Below are positions 15,597-24,320 of a stretch of 64,000 bases of DNA, one piece after another (position 1 is the first letter of the stretch; each line of letters opens with the position of its first letter). A program made the position numbers and the translations under genes. Below the pieces are notes generated by a model that had not been told where the DNA came from, did no database searches, and was given only the letters and a program-made list of their open reading frames with translations. The stretch comes from Trebonia sp963777905 (lineage in GTDB: Bacteria > Actinomycetota > Actinomycetes > Streptosporangiales > Streptosporangiaceae). Location of the stretch: contig CAVZSM010000009.1 of assembly GCA_963777905.1 (NCBI GenBank), positions 248,001 through 312,000 on the forward strand, in the 5' to 3' direction.

Positions 15597-16766
15597 TTAC
15601 GAGGAGGAGCCGTACTGGATCGGGACCGAGAGGGTCTGGAGCTTGCCCCAGGCACCGGCCGGGGACAGCCGGTAGACGGTTAGCTTTCCGCTGGCCACGG
15701 CCAGCGCCTCGTACGCGTCGCCAGGACCAGCCGCCAGGGCCGCGGTTCCCGACGGTGGCGACGGCAGCCGCCGCCAGGCGCTGCCAGGGCCGGAAACCTC
15801 GTACGCGCGGCCATCGGCCAGCAGCACCCAGGCCGCGCCGCCGGACCCGGTGCCGGAGGCGGCCACTTGCCCGGTACCGACAGCCAGCGGGGCTGAGACC
15901 GTCCACCGGGTTCCGTCGCTCGTCCAGGCGGCGAGCAGGGTGGCGCCGCTCCCCGCCCTGGCCTGCAGCAGCGCGAGGTCCCCGGCGGCGATAGCGGTGA
16001 GCCGCAGCACCGTGACCTGGCGCGCGGCGAGGACAGGGCCGACCGCCTGCCAGGCGGTACCGGAACGGGCAAAGATGCCGGTAATGCCCGGCCGCGCGCA
16101 GGAGGCCGCGGCGAGCGGCGTTCCTGATGGGGCATAGGCCACGGCCGTCAGGCTGGTGACGTGGCACTGGCGTCCGGCGGCGGAGGAGGCGATCGCGCCG
16201 GGCGCGGCGAGCCTGGTCCAGCTCGCGCCGGCCGTCCCGCCCTGCTCGACGGTGCCGTCGCCGAGCAGGGCGAGCATCGCCCCAGCGCCGGCGGCGAGCG
16301 CGTCAGGGTCGCTGGCGACCGGAGCGTCGATCAGGCCGGTGCGCCAGGTCTTGCCGGCGTCGCTGGTGACCGCGAGCGGAGAGAAGGTCAGCCCTTGGCT
16401 GGGCCGGAACGCGACGCTGAGCGTAGCCGGGCCGCCGGCCGCGACCAGTCCGCCGTTGCTGGCGACCCCCGGCGGGGTGACCAGCTCCCACCGGTCGCTG
16501 GCGGCCGCGCGGGCGAACAGCTCCCAGAACTGGTTCGCGCCGGCCGCCGAGCCGCCCATCGCCACGATCGCCCAGGTCGCACCGTTGGCCGTGGTCATCG
16601 AGGTGACCAGCGAGGCCGTCCCCGCGGGTGCGGGCGCCGCGGTGCCGCCGGACCCGGCGCCGGACCCGCCGCCGGCGCAGCCCGCCAGCACGGATGTCCC
16701 GGTGACCGAGGCGGCCATCATGAGCCAGCGCCAGTTCCGCCATGGGTGCCGTGCGCGCGCGGTCAT
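15597..16766 (-). CDS. Secreted lipoprotein with probable beta-propeller repeats
   Basis: A 389-residue protein with a lipoprotein signal peptide: basic start (MTARARHPWRNWRW), hydrophobic stretch and lipobox VLAGC at about residues 26-30, then a Gly/Ser/Ala-rich linker. The rest holds repeated units such as TSDAGKTWRTG, GASWTRLAAPG and GTAWQAVGP, typical of BNR/Asp-box or sialidase-type propellers. No catalytic residues are recognised. It overlaps the end of the SCO1-fusion gene by 4 nt (ATGA), so it is probably exported with it and may serve copper or redox protein handling on the outer membrane face. Confidence 0.8.
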   Translation of the reverse strand: MTARARHPWRNWRWLMMAASVTGTSVLAGCAGGGSGAGSGGTAAPAPAGTASLVTSMTTANGATWAIVAMGGSAAGANQFWELFARAAASDRWELVTPPGVASNGGLVAAGGPATLSVAFRPSQGLTFSPLAVTSDAGKTWRTGLIDAPVASDPDALAAGAGAMLALLGDGTVEQGGTAGASWTRLAAPGAIASSAAGRQCHVTSLTAVAYAPSGTPLAAASCARPGITGIFARSGTAWQAVGPVLAARQVTVLRLTAIAAGDLALLQARAGSGATLLAAWTSDGTRWTVSAPLAVGTGQVAASGTGSGGAAWVLLADGRAYEVSGPGSAWRRLPSPPSGTAALAAGPGDAYEALAVASGKLTVYRLSPAGAWGKLQTLSVPIQYGSSS

Positions 16767-18595
16767 GACTGGCTCAGCGCCTGACGGACGTCGGCGGCGA
16801 ACAGCACGGCGAACGACGACCGGGTGCTGGTGGTGCCCGGTCCCGGGTCGGCGTCGATCTCCTGCCTGATGACGCCGGCGCGGTCAATGACGAACGCCAG
16901 ATCGTTGTGCGCGCTCATCGCCCCGGCCGGCAGATTCTCCACGGTGACGCCGTACTGCTGCCAGGCGCTCCGGAGCTGAGTGAGCGTCCCGGTCAGGTAC
17001 AGCCAGTCAGGCACGGCGCTCAGGCCTTCCTGGCGGTCGAACGCCTGGGTGAACTGGGTGCTGTAGTACGTGGGGTTGGCGACGATCGCGACCAGCTCGG
17101 TCTGCTTCGCCTGCGCGCCGAGCATCGCCGCGGTGGCCTTGAATTCCTGCGCGATGAGCGGGCAGTCCGTGGTGCACACCGGGTCGAGGAAGGTCAGCAG
17201 CACGACCTTGCCGCGCAGGCTGGCCAGGGTGACCGTGCGGCCATCCTGGTCGGTGAGCCGGAACGGCGACGCGGGGCTGTCCAGCGGCGGGGAATATCCC
17301 GCGATGGCCTGCGCGAGGATGGGGTCGGCGGTCGGGCTCAGCGATGCCGCGGCCATCGGGGCGGCGCCGATCACGATCACGCCGAGGGCGGCCAAAGCGG
17401 TCACGGTCTGCATCGAGGTGGCGGTGAGCGCCGCGCGCGCCCCTTCGGGGCGCAGCAGCTCCCGCCATCGCCCGCCAGGCGCGGGAGTGACGGCCTCGGC
17501 CTGGACCGCGGCTTCTGGCTCAGCCGCGGCGTCCGGCAGCCGGGTGAGCGCGAGGTACCCGGCCGCCAGCAGCAGGATGGTCGGGATCATGCTGTTCGGG
17601 TCGGTGCCGAGGCCGCCGAAAAAGCCGAAGTCCTGGACCAGCACCCAGTCGGCGAGACACAGCACGCCCGCCGCCAGTACCGCGACGCGGACTAGCCGAG
17701 GCCGCCCCGTGAGGAGCGCCGCGCCGATCGCGGCCAGCGCGATCACCACGAACAGGTTCACCGCGAAGCCGTGCGCGGTGTCGAAGGAGCCGAACGCGGC
17801 GACCAGCGACGACGAAGCCCGCGGCTGAGAGGTCTGCGCCATGCTGGCCACCATGGCGGACAGGCTGCCTGACCTGCCCTGCCAGTAGCCGCGGCCCGGC
17901 CACGCCTGGAGCACCGCCATGCCGATGAAGAACAGGCCAGCCCCGGCCAGCAGCAGCCGCCCGGTGCGGGCTGTCAGCCAGGCGCGCGCCGGCAGCGCGA
18001 TCAGCGCGCCCGCCACGCAGTACAGCAGCACCGCGCCGGGCGCGCCGGTCAGCCAGGAAAGGCCAGGGGCGAAGATCCCGCCGAAGGATTCGCCCCAGAT
18101 CCACACCATCAGCCCCCAGGCCACGCTGGCCAGCCCGGCGCCGCGGGACCACCAGCCCCGGACGGCGACCAGCAGCCACAGGCCGATGCCGACCTGGATC
18201 CACACCGAGGCCGCGGCGGCCGTGATCGGGTGATTGGACCAGATGGTCCCTCCGGCGTTGACCAGGTCCTGGACCCAGCGCGGCGAGCTCTGCGCGGTCG
18301 GCTCGATGACCTGGGACGGCAGGCCGCCTGGCATCTGCGGCTGGGCCTGCAAGATGCCGTCGAACACCCACAGCAGCCCGAAGCCGATCCGCAGCACCCG
18401 GCGGCCCGCCGGCTCGGCCGCGCGCGGCGCATGCACCGCCGCCCCTGGTCTCAGCCAGTTCCTCGAGGCGCCCCACAGCAGCCAGAGCAGCAGGAACAGC
18501 GCGGCGGCGATGAGCCCCTGGTGCAGCAGCGCGGACCGGAACGCGGCCACGAGGGTGGGATCGGCGGGGTTCAGCCCGGAGTTCATGCCCGGCAC
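16763..18595 (-). CDS. Multi-spanning membrane protein with C-terminal SCO1/SenC domain
   Basis: A 610-residue fusion. Residues 1-360 contain about eight hydrophobic segments with signature pieces FGLLWVFDGILQAQPQMP and WGESFGGIFAPGLSWLTGAPGAVLLY. A further membrane helix lies near 400-425. The C-terminal ~180 residues are a thioredoxin-like SCO1 domain: SPFRLTDQDGRTVTL, then FLDPVCTTDCPLI with copper-binding C474 and C478, and a later H563 (SAHNDLAFVIDR). SCO proteins deliver copper to cytochrome c oxidase. The gene lies near copA/copZ. The membrane part resembles the product of the gene at 19250-20248. Confidence 0.86.
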   Translation of the reverse strand: MPGMNSGLNPADPTLVAAFRSALLHQGLIAAALFLLLWLLWGASRNWLRPGAAVHAPRAAEPAGRRVLRIGFGLLWVFDGILQAQPQMPGGLPSQVIEPTAQSSPRWVQDLVNAGGTIWSNHPITAAAASVWIQVGIGLWLLVAVRGWWSRGAGLASVAWGLMVWIWGESFGGIFAPGLSWLTGAPGAVLLYCVAGALIALPARAWLTARTGRLLLAGAGLFFIGMAVLQAWPGRGYWQGRSGSLSAMVASMAQTSQPRASSSLVAAFGSFDTAHGFAVNLFVVIALAAIGAALLTGRPRLVRVAVLAAGVLCLADWVLVQDFGFFGGLGTDPNSMIPTILLLAAGYLALTRLPDAAAEPEAAVQAEAVTPAPGGRWRELLRPEGARAALTATSMQTVTALAALGVIVIGAAPMAAASLSPTADPILAQAIAGYSPPLDSPASPFRLTDQDGRTVTLASLRGKVVLLTFLDPVCTTDCPLIAQEFKATAAMLGAQAKQTELVAIVANPTYYSTQFTQAFDRQEGLSAVPDWLYLTGTLTQLRSAWQQYGVTVENLPAGAMSAHNDLAFVIDRAGVIRQEIDADPGPGTTSTRSSFAVLFAADVRQALSQS

Positions 18596-18674
18596 GGCAC
18601 GGGCTCCTTCACTGTCACGCCTGACTAGTTCGCCGCCGGGGCGGAAAAGTTCCCGGCACTTTCGGGATGGTCGG

Positions 18675-19256
18675 TCAGATCATGATCAGCAGCATGAACG
18701 CCATCGTCACGCTCATCGCGATCCGGCAGCCGACCGTGACCGCCCCGGACGCCAGCCGGTAGCGCCTGCCCGACAGCTGGTCGAGGTCCCAGACGCTGGA
18801 CGCGGCCAGGACCAGCGCGAAGACAAACGCGAGGGAGGGATACCTGAGCGCCTGCCCCGCCGAGCCCATGCCCGCCACTCCGGCGCTGGCCGCCGCGAGC
18901 GGCGGAAGAGCCAGGAACATGTAGACCATCGCTCCGCTGTGCACCAGGTGCGGCGTGCAGTGGCGGCTGGCGAGCGCGCGAACACCGCTCACGCCGGCAT
19001 CCCGCGCGACCCGGTAGCCGAACCAGCACGTCAGGACGCCGAAAATGGTCACCCAGGCGGGGGCGGGCAGCGTCCGCAGGCCGCCAGCCAGCATGCCAGC
19101 CATCGCGATCGCCATCAGCAGGTGTCCGACGTCGGTGTCGGTGACGACCGTGCCGCGCCGCCACGGCCTGGCCCCGGCCAGCCGGGCAGCGCTCACCCCC
19201 GCCACGGCCAGCATGCCGCCGGCCAGCACGTCGAGGATCCAGACAGGGGTCAGCAC
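18675..19256 (-). CDS. DUF5134 membrane protein
   Basis: A 193-residue integral membrane protein. Its segments VGHLLMAIAMAGMLAGG, HSGAMVYMFLALPPLA and IAMSVTMAFMLLIMI match the His-containing helices of DUF5134, a family found in actinobacteria beside copper or cytochrome-related genes. The start is GTG 19256 (MLTPVWILDVLAGGML), which overlaps the upstream gene's stop by seven bases; longer readings in this frame run through that gene and are not real. Its function is not known, and His residues in membrane helices are consistent with metal or haem binding. Confidence 0.8.
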   Translation of the reverse strand: MLTPVWILDVLAGGMLAVAGVSAARLAGARPWRRGTVVTDTDVGHLLMAIAMAGMLAGGLRTLPAPAWVTIFGVLTCWFGYRVARDAGVSGVRALASRHCTPHLVHSGAMVYMFLALPPLAAASAGVAGMGSAGQALRYPSLAFVFALVLAASSVWDLDQLSGRRYRLASGAVTVGCRIAMSVTMAFMLLIMI

Positions 19257-20248
19257 GATGACGCTCGTTCCCCGCGGGCCTGCCTCTGCTTCGCCGGCCA
19301 GTAGGCCAGCGCCAGCAGGGCGAGCAGCGGCCCGGAGTTGGGGTCGGTCGCTCCCCCGGCGAGGATCATCCCGAACGCCTCCCCGACCACCCAGATCGCC
19401 GCGGCTACCACGAGGGCGAGCACGAGCGTCGCCCGGGCGGCCGGCCGGGGCAGCCAGACCCCGGCGGCGACGAGCACGCAGGCCGCCGCCAGCACGATCG
19501 ACACCGCGAGGCCGTGGCTGCCGACGACCGCGGCGGCGCTGTTCTCGATCCCGGCCAGCCAGCCCGGCTCGCCGTGCGCCTGGCCGGCGAGCTGGTCGTG
19601 CAGCGCCAGCGGGGCCCGGTTCGCCGGCTGCAGCGCGAACCAGGCCAGGCTCAGCCACAGCACCAGCCACAGCACGCGGGCGGCCCGCGCGCCGACCGCC
19701 CGGGCGGCGGTGAACGGCGGCGCCTCAGCATCGCCGGCCGACCCCGCGCGGTCCGCGGGCCACAGCAGCACGGCGAGCAGCGCGTAGAGGATCACCGCGC
19801 CTGGCGCACCGCTGACCGGGTTCGCCGTCCCGTTCAGCGCCCCGCCGAGGCCCTCGCCGAGCCACCAGACGCCCAGCGACCAGGCGACCGACGCGGCGAG
19901 CGCGAACCGGGTCAGCGGGCGGAGCGCGATGCCGAGTCCAAGCAGCAGCTGGACCGTCGCGAAGACCGCGTTCAGCGCGACGGCATGGTGCTCGATGAGG
20001 GTGGCGTCCCAGGTGATCGGCCGGGCGACGACGCCGGGACTGCCATGGGCTGTCGCGGCAAGCATCTGGCCGAACGCCCGCGTGAACATGACCGGCTGGT
20101 ACTGCAGCAGGGCATCGAGCAGCCAGACGCCTGCCAGGCCGAGCTGCAGTGCCCGCCGCGCGTCTGGCGCCTCAGCGGCCGGCACAGACTCGGTGCCCAG
20201 CCTTCCCCGCCACGCGACGCGGCCGCTTGTGACCGCGAGATCGCTCAT
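19250..20248 (-). CDS. Multi-spanning membrane protein, paralogue of the SCO1-fusion membrane domain
   Basis: A 332-residue membrane protein with about eight hydrophobic segments. GLAGVWLLDALLQYQPVMF and WLGEGLGGALNGTANPVSGAPGAVILYALLAVLLWP align by eye with the membrane half of the neighbouring SCO1-fusion protein (FGLLWVFDGILQAQPQMP; GESFGG...GAPGAVLLY). It lacks the SCO1 domain. A second VVGEAFGMIL...GGATDPNSGP repeat near the C-terminus suggests internal duplication. Translationally coupled to DUF5134. A role in copper or quinol/cytochrome assembly is inferred from its neighbours only. Confidence 0.78.
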   Translation of the reverse strand: MSDLAVTSGRVAWRGRLGTESVPAAEAPDARRALQLGLAGVWLLDALLQYQPVMFTRAFGQMLAATAHGSPGVVARPITWDATLIEHHAVALNAVFATVQLLLGLGIALRPLTRFALAASVAWSLGVWWLGEGLGGALNGTANPVSGAPGAVILYALLAVLLWPADRAGSAGDAEAPPFTAARAVGARAARVLWLVLWLSLAWFALQPANRAPLALHDQLAGQAHGEPGWLAGIENSAAAVVGSHGLAVSIVLAAACVLVAAGVWLPRPAARATLVLALVVAAAIWVVGEAFGMILAGGATDPNSGPLLALLALAYWPAKQRQARGERASSC

Positions 20249-20307
20249 GAGGTCATCATGATGCCGGGGCGGGTGCGGCGTCTAAACCCCGTGCGGGTAT
20301 CCGCGGA

Positions 20308-20865
20308 TCAGCGCTGCCCGGCGCGCGGTTCCGGCCGGGTGCCGGGATCCGCCGTCATGGCGTCGAGATCCTCGCGAGCGCGGGCGACGCGAGAGCGGAT
20401 CGTGCCGACCGGGCAGCCGCAGACCGCCGCGGCCTCCGCGTAGGAGCAGCCGAGCAGCTGGGTCAGCACGAACGCGGCCCGTCGCTCGGACTGCAGCGCG
20501 GCGAGCAGCTCGCCGACCGCGGCCTCGGCGCCCGGCTCGGCTGGCGGCTGGCCCAGCGCCCGGTCCGGAGCGGCCGCGAGGCGGGCGGTCAGCCGCCGGT
20601 CGCGGGACCGCGCGCCGATCTCCGCCGCGCAGGCGCGCCGCGCGATGGCCAGCAGCCAGGTGCGGGCCGGCGCGTCCGCGCGGAACCCGCGCAGCGCGGG
20701 GATGGCTCGCAGGTAGGTGTCCTGGGTGAGATCATCGGCGGCGGCCGGATCGACCAGGTGGGCGCACAGCCGCCACACGTCTCCCTGAGTCTCGCCGACG
20801 AACCTGGCCAGCGCGCCGCGATCACCGCGCCCGGCGGCGATCGCGAGGGAGCTCAGCTCGTCCAC
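20308..20865 (-). CDS. ECF-family RNA polymerase sigma factor
   Basis: A 185-residue ECF sigma factor. Region 2 is clear (DELSSLAIAAGRGDRGALARFV; DDLTQDTYLRAIPALRGF) and region 4 has the helix-turn-helix LLGCSYAEAAAVCGCPVGTIRSRVARARED. GTG 20865 is chosen because it begins at the family's first helix; the open frame continues upstream for 24 codons of basic, unrelated sequence. It is divergent from a ZAS anti-sigma gene that overlaps copA, so it probably responds to copper or thiol stress and drives this locus. No -35/-10 pair for it was identified with certainty. Confidence 0.9.
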   Translation of the reverse strand: MDELSSLAIAAGRGDRGALARFVGETQGDVWRLCAHLVDPAAADDLTQDTYLRAIPALRGFRADAPARTWLLAIARRACAAEIGARSRDRRLTARLAAAPDRALGQPPAEPGAEAAVGELLAALQSERRAAFVLTQLLGCSYAEAAAVCGCPVGTIRSRVARAREDLDAMTADPGTRPEPRAGQR

Positions 20866-20945
20866 GGGCAGCAGACTACGACAAACGGCAGGGGAGTTTT
20901 CCCGGCGGGCGGGAACTTTCCGCCGTCGCCGCCGCACTAGTGGGC

Positions 20946-21694
20946 ATGGAATGCGACAGGGTCCGCGAGGCCATCTCGGCCCGGATCGACGGCGAAGACC
21001 CCGGCGTGCCGGACGGCCCGATCGAGGCGCACCTGGCGACGTGTGCCGACTGCCGGGGCTGGCAGCAGCGGGCGCACGCGATGACGCGGCGGGCCCGGCT
21101 CGGCGGCCGCTTCCTCGAGCAGGACCTGACCGCCCGGGTGCTAGCCGCCATTCCGCCGGAACCGGCGCGGCGACGGCGGGTGGCCTGGGGTGGCGGGATG
21201 GCCCGGCGGACCGGGCTGGCCGCCGTGGCGGCCGCCCAGCTCGCGATCACCATTCCGCTGCTGATCCTGGGACACGACCACGACCCGGCCTGCATGCCGC
21301 GCATGAGCTGGGCTCGTTCGACCTGGCGCTGGCCATCGCATTCGCGGTCGGCGCGGTCCGCCCGGCCTTGTCGGCCGGCCTCGCCTGGCCGTGCGCCATC
21401 GCGGCCGCCGGGCTGGCGGGAACCGCGATCGTCGACCTGATCGCCGGGCAGACTTTTGGCGCCGACGAGGCGCAGCACCTGGTCGCCGTGGCCGGCGCCG
21501 TGCTGCTGTGCTGGCAGGCCCGCACCGTCAACGGCCCCGCGGAACCGGTCCTGGCGGCCCGTCCGCCCGGGCCGCCCGCACAGTCCGGCCCGTTGTTCGA
21601 GGTGCCGCTGCCCGGGGCGGCATATCCAGGCGCGGGCCGACGGCAGGAGATCCCGCGGGAGTCGGCTGAAGGCGGCACCGAGGCGGTCGCGTGA
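20946..21694 (+). pseudogene. ZAS (zf-HC2) anti-sigma factor, frameshifted
   Basis: The N-terminus is a zinc-associated anti-sigma domain: MECDRVREAISARIDGED with H29-x3-C33-x2-C36, which would hold zinc and bind the divergent ECF sigma factor. A membrane helix follows (AAVAAAQLAITIPLLIL). After GHDHD the frame is lost near 21285-21292. The true C-terminus (LHAAHELGSFDLALAIAF, then VDLIAGQTFGADEAQHLV) is one frame away and ends at 21694, overlapping copA by GTGA. The span is 3n+2, so one base is missing. The coupling to copA supports the joined reading. Confidence 0.82.
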
Positions 21695-24123
21695 CGGAGC
21701 CTGCTGCCGGGCCCGGCATGCGGGAAACCGTCCTGACCATTGAAGGCATGACGTGCGCGGCGTGCGCGGCGAGGGTCCAGAAGAAGCTCAACGGCCTGCA
21801 GGGCGTGTCCGCCGCGGTGAACTACGCGACCGGCACGGCCCGGGTCACCACGCCCGCCGGCCTGCCCGCGCGAGAACTGGTCGCGGCGGTCGAGCGGGCC
21901 GGGTATACGGCCAGGGAGCCGGAAGGCGGCCAGCCGGAGGACGAGGACGCCGCGGACGAACGGGACGCCGCGCGGGATACCGCTTACCTGAAGCGCCGCC
22001 TGTTCGTCGCGCTGGTGTTCTTCGTCCCGCTGACCGACCTTTCGCTGATGCTCTCGCTGATCCCGTCCCTGCGGTTCGCCGGCTGGCAGTGGCTGCTGGT
22101 GGGCTGCGCGGCGCCGGTCGCGCTGTGGTGCGCGTGGCCGTTCCACCGGGCGGCGCTGAAGAACGCGCGGCACGGCGCGGCGTCGATGGACACGCTGGTC
22201 TCGCTGGGCATCATCGCGGCCTGCGGCTGGTCGGTGTACGCGATGTTCGTCCTCGATCGCGCCGAACGCGGCGGCAGCTTCTGGCAGCTGCTGATCCACG
22301 CTTCCGGCGGCGGGATCTACCTGGAGACCGCCGCTACGGTCACCACGTTCCTGCTGGCCGGACGGCTGTATGAGGCACGGGCACGGCGTGTCGCGGGCCA
22401 GGCGATGCGCGAGCTGGCGGCCGCCGGGGCCAGCGACGCGGGCCTGCTCGGGCCGGACGGCACCGAGTGGCGGGTCCCGGCCAGCAGCCTGCGGCCCGGC
22501 GACAGGTTCGTCGTCCGCCCCGGTGAGGCCATCGCCGCGGACGGGGAGGTGGTGTTCGGCCAGAGCGCGGTCGACCGCAGCATGATGACCGGGGAATCGG
22601 CGCCGGGCGAGGCGACCGAGGGCGACAGCGTCATCGGCGGCACCGTCGCGCTCACCGGCCGGCTGGTCGTCCGCGCGCTCAGAACGGGCCAGGACACCCA
22701 GCTCTCGCAGCTGATCAGGCTGGTTGAGAACGCCCAGGCGCAGAAGGCGGCCGTCCAGCGGATCGCGGACCGGATCTGCGGCGTGTTCGTCCCCGCCGTG
22801 CTGGGCTGCGCCGTCCTCACGCTCGCCGGATGGCTGCTGGCCGGATCCCCCACCGGGCACGCGGTCAGCGCCGGGCTCGCCGTGCTGATCATCGCGTGCC
22901 CGTGCGCGCTGGGCCTGGCGACGCCGGCGGCGCTGGTCGCCGCCTGCGGGCGCGGCGCCCGGCTCGGGATATTCATCAAGCGCTACCAGGCTCTGGAGTC
23001 ATCCCGGTCGGTCCGGGTCGTGGTGCTGGACAAGACAGGGACGGTCACCACCGGCCGGATGTCCCTGGCTGGCGTGCTGACTTGCGGTGACGCCAGCCGC
23101 GCGGACGTGCTCAGGTACGCGGGCGCTGTAGAACATGCGTCCGAGCACGCGGTGGCCGCGGCGATCAGCGCGGCCGCGCGAAGCGAAACCGGGCCGCTGC
23201 CGGAAGCGAGCGATTTCCGGGCGCTGCCCGGGCTCGGGGCGCGCGGGACCGTCGACGGCCGTGCGGTCGTCGTCGGCCGCGAGACGCTGTTCGCCGAGTA
23301 CGGCATGACCGCCCCGGCCAGCCTGGCCGCGCACTGCCGGGCCTGGGAGGAAGCCGGCTGCACCGCGGTGCTTGCCGGGTGGGACGGCAGGGTCCGCGGC
23401 GCCATCGCGGTCGCTGACACGATCAAGCCGTCGGCGGCCGGCGCCGTCGCGCGGCTGCGCGGGCTCGGGCTACACCCCATGCTGCTGACCGGGGATAACG
23501 AGGCCACCGCCCGGGCCGTCGCGGCGGCCGTCGGCATCGAGGACGTCATCGCCGGGACGCTCCCGGCCGATAAGGCCGCCGTCATCGCCGGGCTGCAGGC
23601 CCGGGGACACCAGGTGGCGATGGTCGGCGACGGCATCAATGACGCGCCGGCGCTGGCGGCGGCGGACCTCGGGCTGGCCCTGGGGTCCGGGACCGATGTC
23701 GCGATGTCCGCCGCCGACCTGATCCTGCTCCGCGACGACCTGGGCGCGGTCCCTGACGCGATCGGGCTGTCTCGCGCCACGTTCCGGACCATCCGGCAGA
23801 ACCTTGGGTGGGCGTTCGGCTACAACGCCGCCGCCATCCCGCTCGCCGCGCTCGGCTACCTCAACCCGGTCCTCGCCTCGGCCGCCATGACGCTGTCGTC
23901 GGTCTTCGTCGTCTCGAACAGCCTCCGGCTGCAGCGATACCACGTCGAAAGGGAACCCGATGACAGCGACGACCTACCTGGTGACGGGCATGAGCTGCGA
24001 GCACTGCGTCAAGGCGGTGACCAGCGAACTGGGCAGCCTGCGCGGGGTCTCCGCCGTGACCGTCGACCTGGTGCCCGGCGGCAGCTCACGCGTGACCGTC
24101 ACCAGCGAGAGCCGGTTGCCTGA
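21691..24123 (+). CDS. copA: Copper-exporting P1B-type ATPase
   Basis: A Cu(I) efflux pump of the inner membrane. It has an N-terminal HMA domain with C22AAC25, the actuator TGES loop (MMTGESAPGE), the membrane metal site C403PC405 (IIACPCALGLATPAA), the phosphorylated D447 in DKTGT, and MVGDGINDAPALAAAD. GTG 21691 overlaps the anti-sigma stop. Homology ends at about SNSLRLQRYHVER. The frame then continues for ~55 unrelated residues into copZ. A TGA at 23961 overlapping the copZ ATG would be the natural stop if one base were missing in GAAAGGGAACCC, so the reported 3' end is doubtful. Confidence 0.94.
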   Translation: MTEPAAGPGMRETVLTIEGMTCAACAARVQKKLNGLQGVSAAVNYATGTARVTTPAGLPARELVAAVERAGYTAREPEGGQPEDEDAADERDAARDTAYLKRRLFVALVFFVPLTDLSLMLSLIPSLRFAGWQWLLVGCAAPVALWCAWPFHRAALKNARHGAASMDTLVSLGIIAACGWSVYAMFVLDRAERGGSFWQLLIHASGGGIYLETAATVTTFLLAGRLYEARARRVAGQAMRELAAAGASDAGLLGPDGTEWRVPASSLRPGDRFVVRPGEAIAADGEVVFGQSAVDRSMMTGESAPGEATEGDSVIGGTVALTGRLVVRALRTGQDTQLSQLIRLVENAQAQKAAVQRIADRICGVFVPAVLGCAVLTLAGWLLAGSPTGHAVSAGLAVLIIACPCALGLATPAALVAACGRGARLGIFIKRYQALESSRSVRVVVLDKTGTVTTGRMSLAGVLTCGDASRADVLRYAGAVEHASEHAVAAAISAAARSETGPLPEASDFRALPGLGARGTVDGRAVVVGRETLFAEYGMTAPASLAAHCRAWEEAGCTAVLAGWDGRVRGAIAVADTIKPSAAGAVARLRGLGLHPMLLTGDNEATARAVAAAVGIEDVIAGTLPADKAAVIAGLQARGHQVAMVGDGINDAPALAAADLGLALGSGTDVAMSAADLILLRDDLGAVPDAIGLSRATFRTIRQNLGWAFGYNAAAIPLAALGYLNPVLASAAMTLSSVFVVSNSLRLQRYHVEREPDDSDDLPGDGHELRALRQGGDQRTGQPARGLRRDRRPGARRQLTRDRHQREPVA

Positions 24124-24181
24124 CAACGCCGTCACCGCGGCCCTTGACGAGGCGGGCGGCTACCAGATCACGCCGGGCTGA
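23960..24181 (+). CDS. copZ: Copper chaperone CopZ (HMA domain)
   Basis: A 73-residue single HMA domain with the metal-binding GMSCEHC motif at residues 9-15. It would carry Cu(I) to CopA. ATG 23960 follows AAAGGGA and overlaps the likely natural stop of copA (ATGA). It is the last gene of the anti-sigma/copA/copZ unit. The paired-palindrome repeat begins 31 bases downstream. Confidence 0.93.
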   Translation: MTATTYLVTGMSCEHCVKAVTSELGSLRGVSAVTVDLVPGGSSRVTVTSESRLPDNAVTAALDEAGGYQITPG

Positions 24182-24211
24182 CGTACCGGGCGAAGCGAGG
24201 CGTCGGGGAAC

Positions 24212-24266
24212 GTGCTCGATGTGGCATCGACTACCGAAGAGTGTGGTCGATGTGACATCGACCACC
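24212..24266 (+). repeat. Paired-palindrome repeat module, copy B
   Basis: Two palindromic units 31 bases apart: 24212-24235 (degenerate) and 24243-24266 (arms TGGTCGATGT and complement around one base), separated by a CGAAGAGT spacer. The organisation and sequence match 15506-15561. It sits between the convergent copZ and apbE genes, so it may also end transcription from both sides. Confidence 0.8.
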
Positions 24267-24320
24267 ATCCGGGGGCAGGCGGGTCAGGGCAGGCGGCGGG
24301 CGGGTCAGGCGGCGGGCGGG

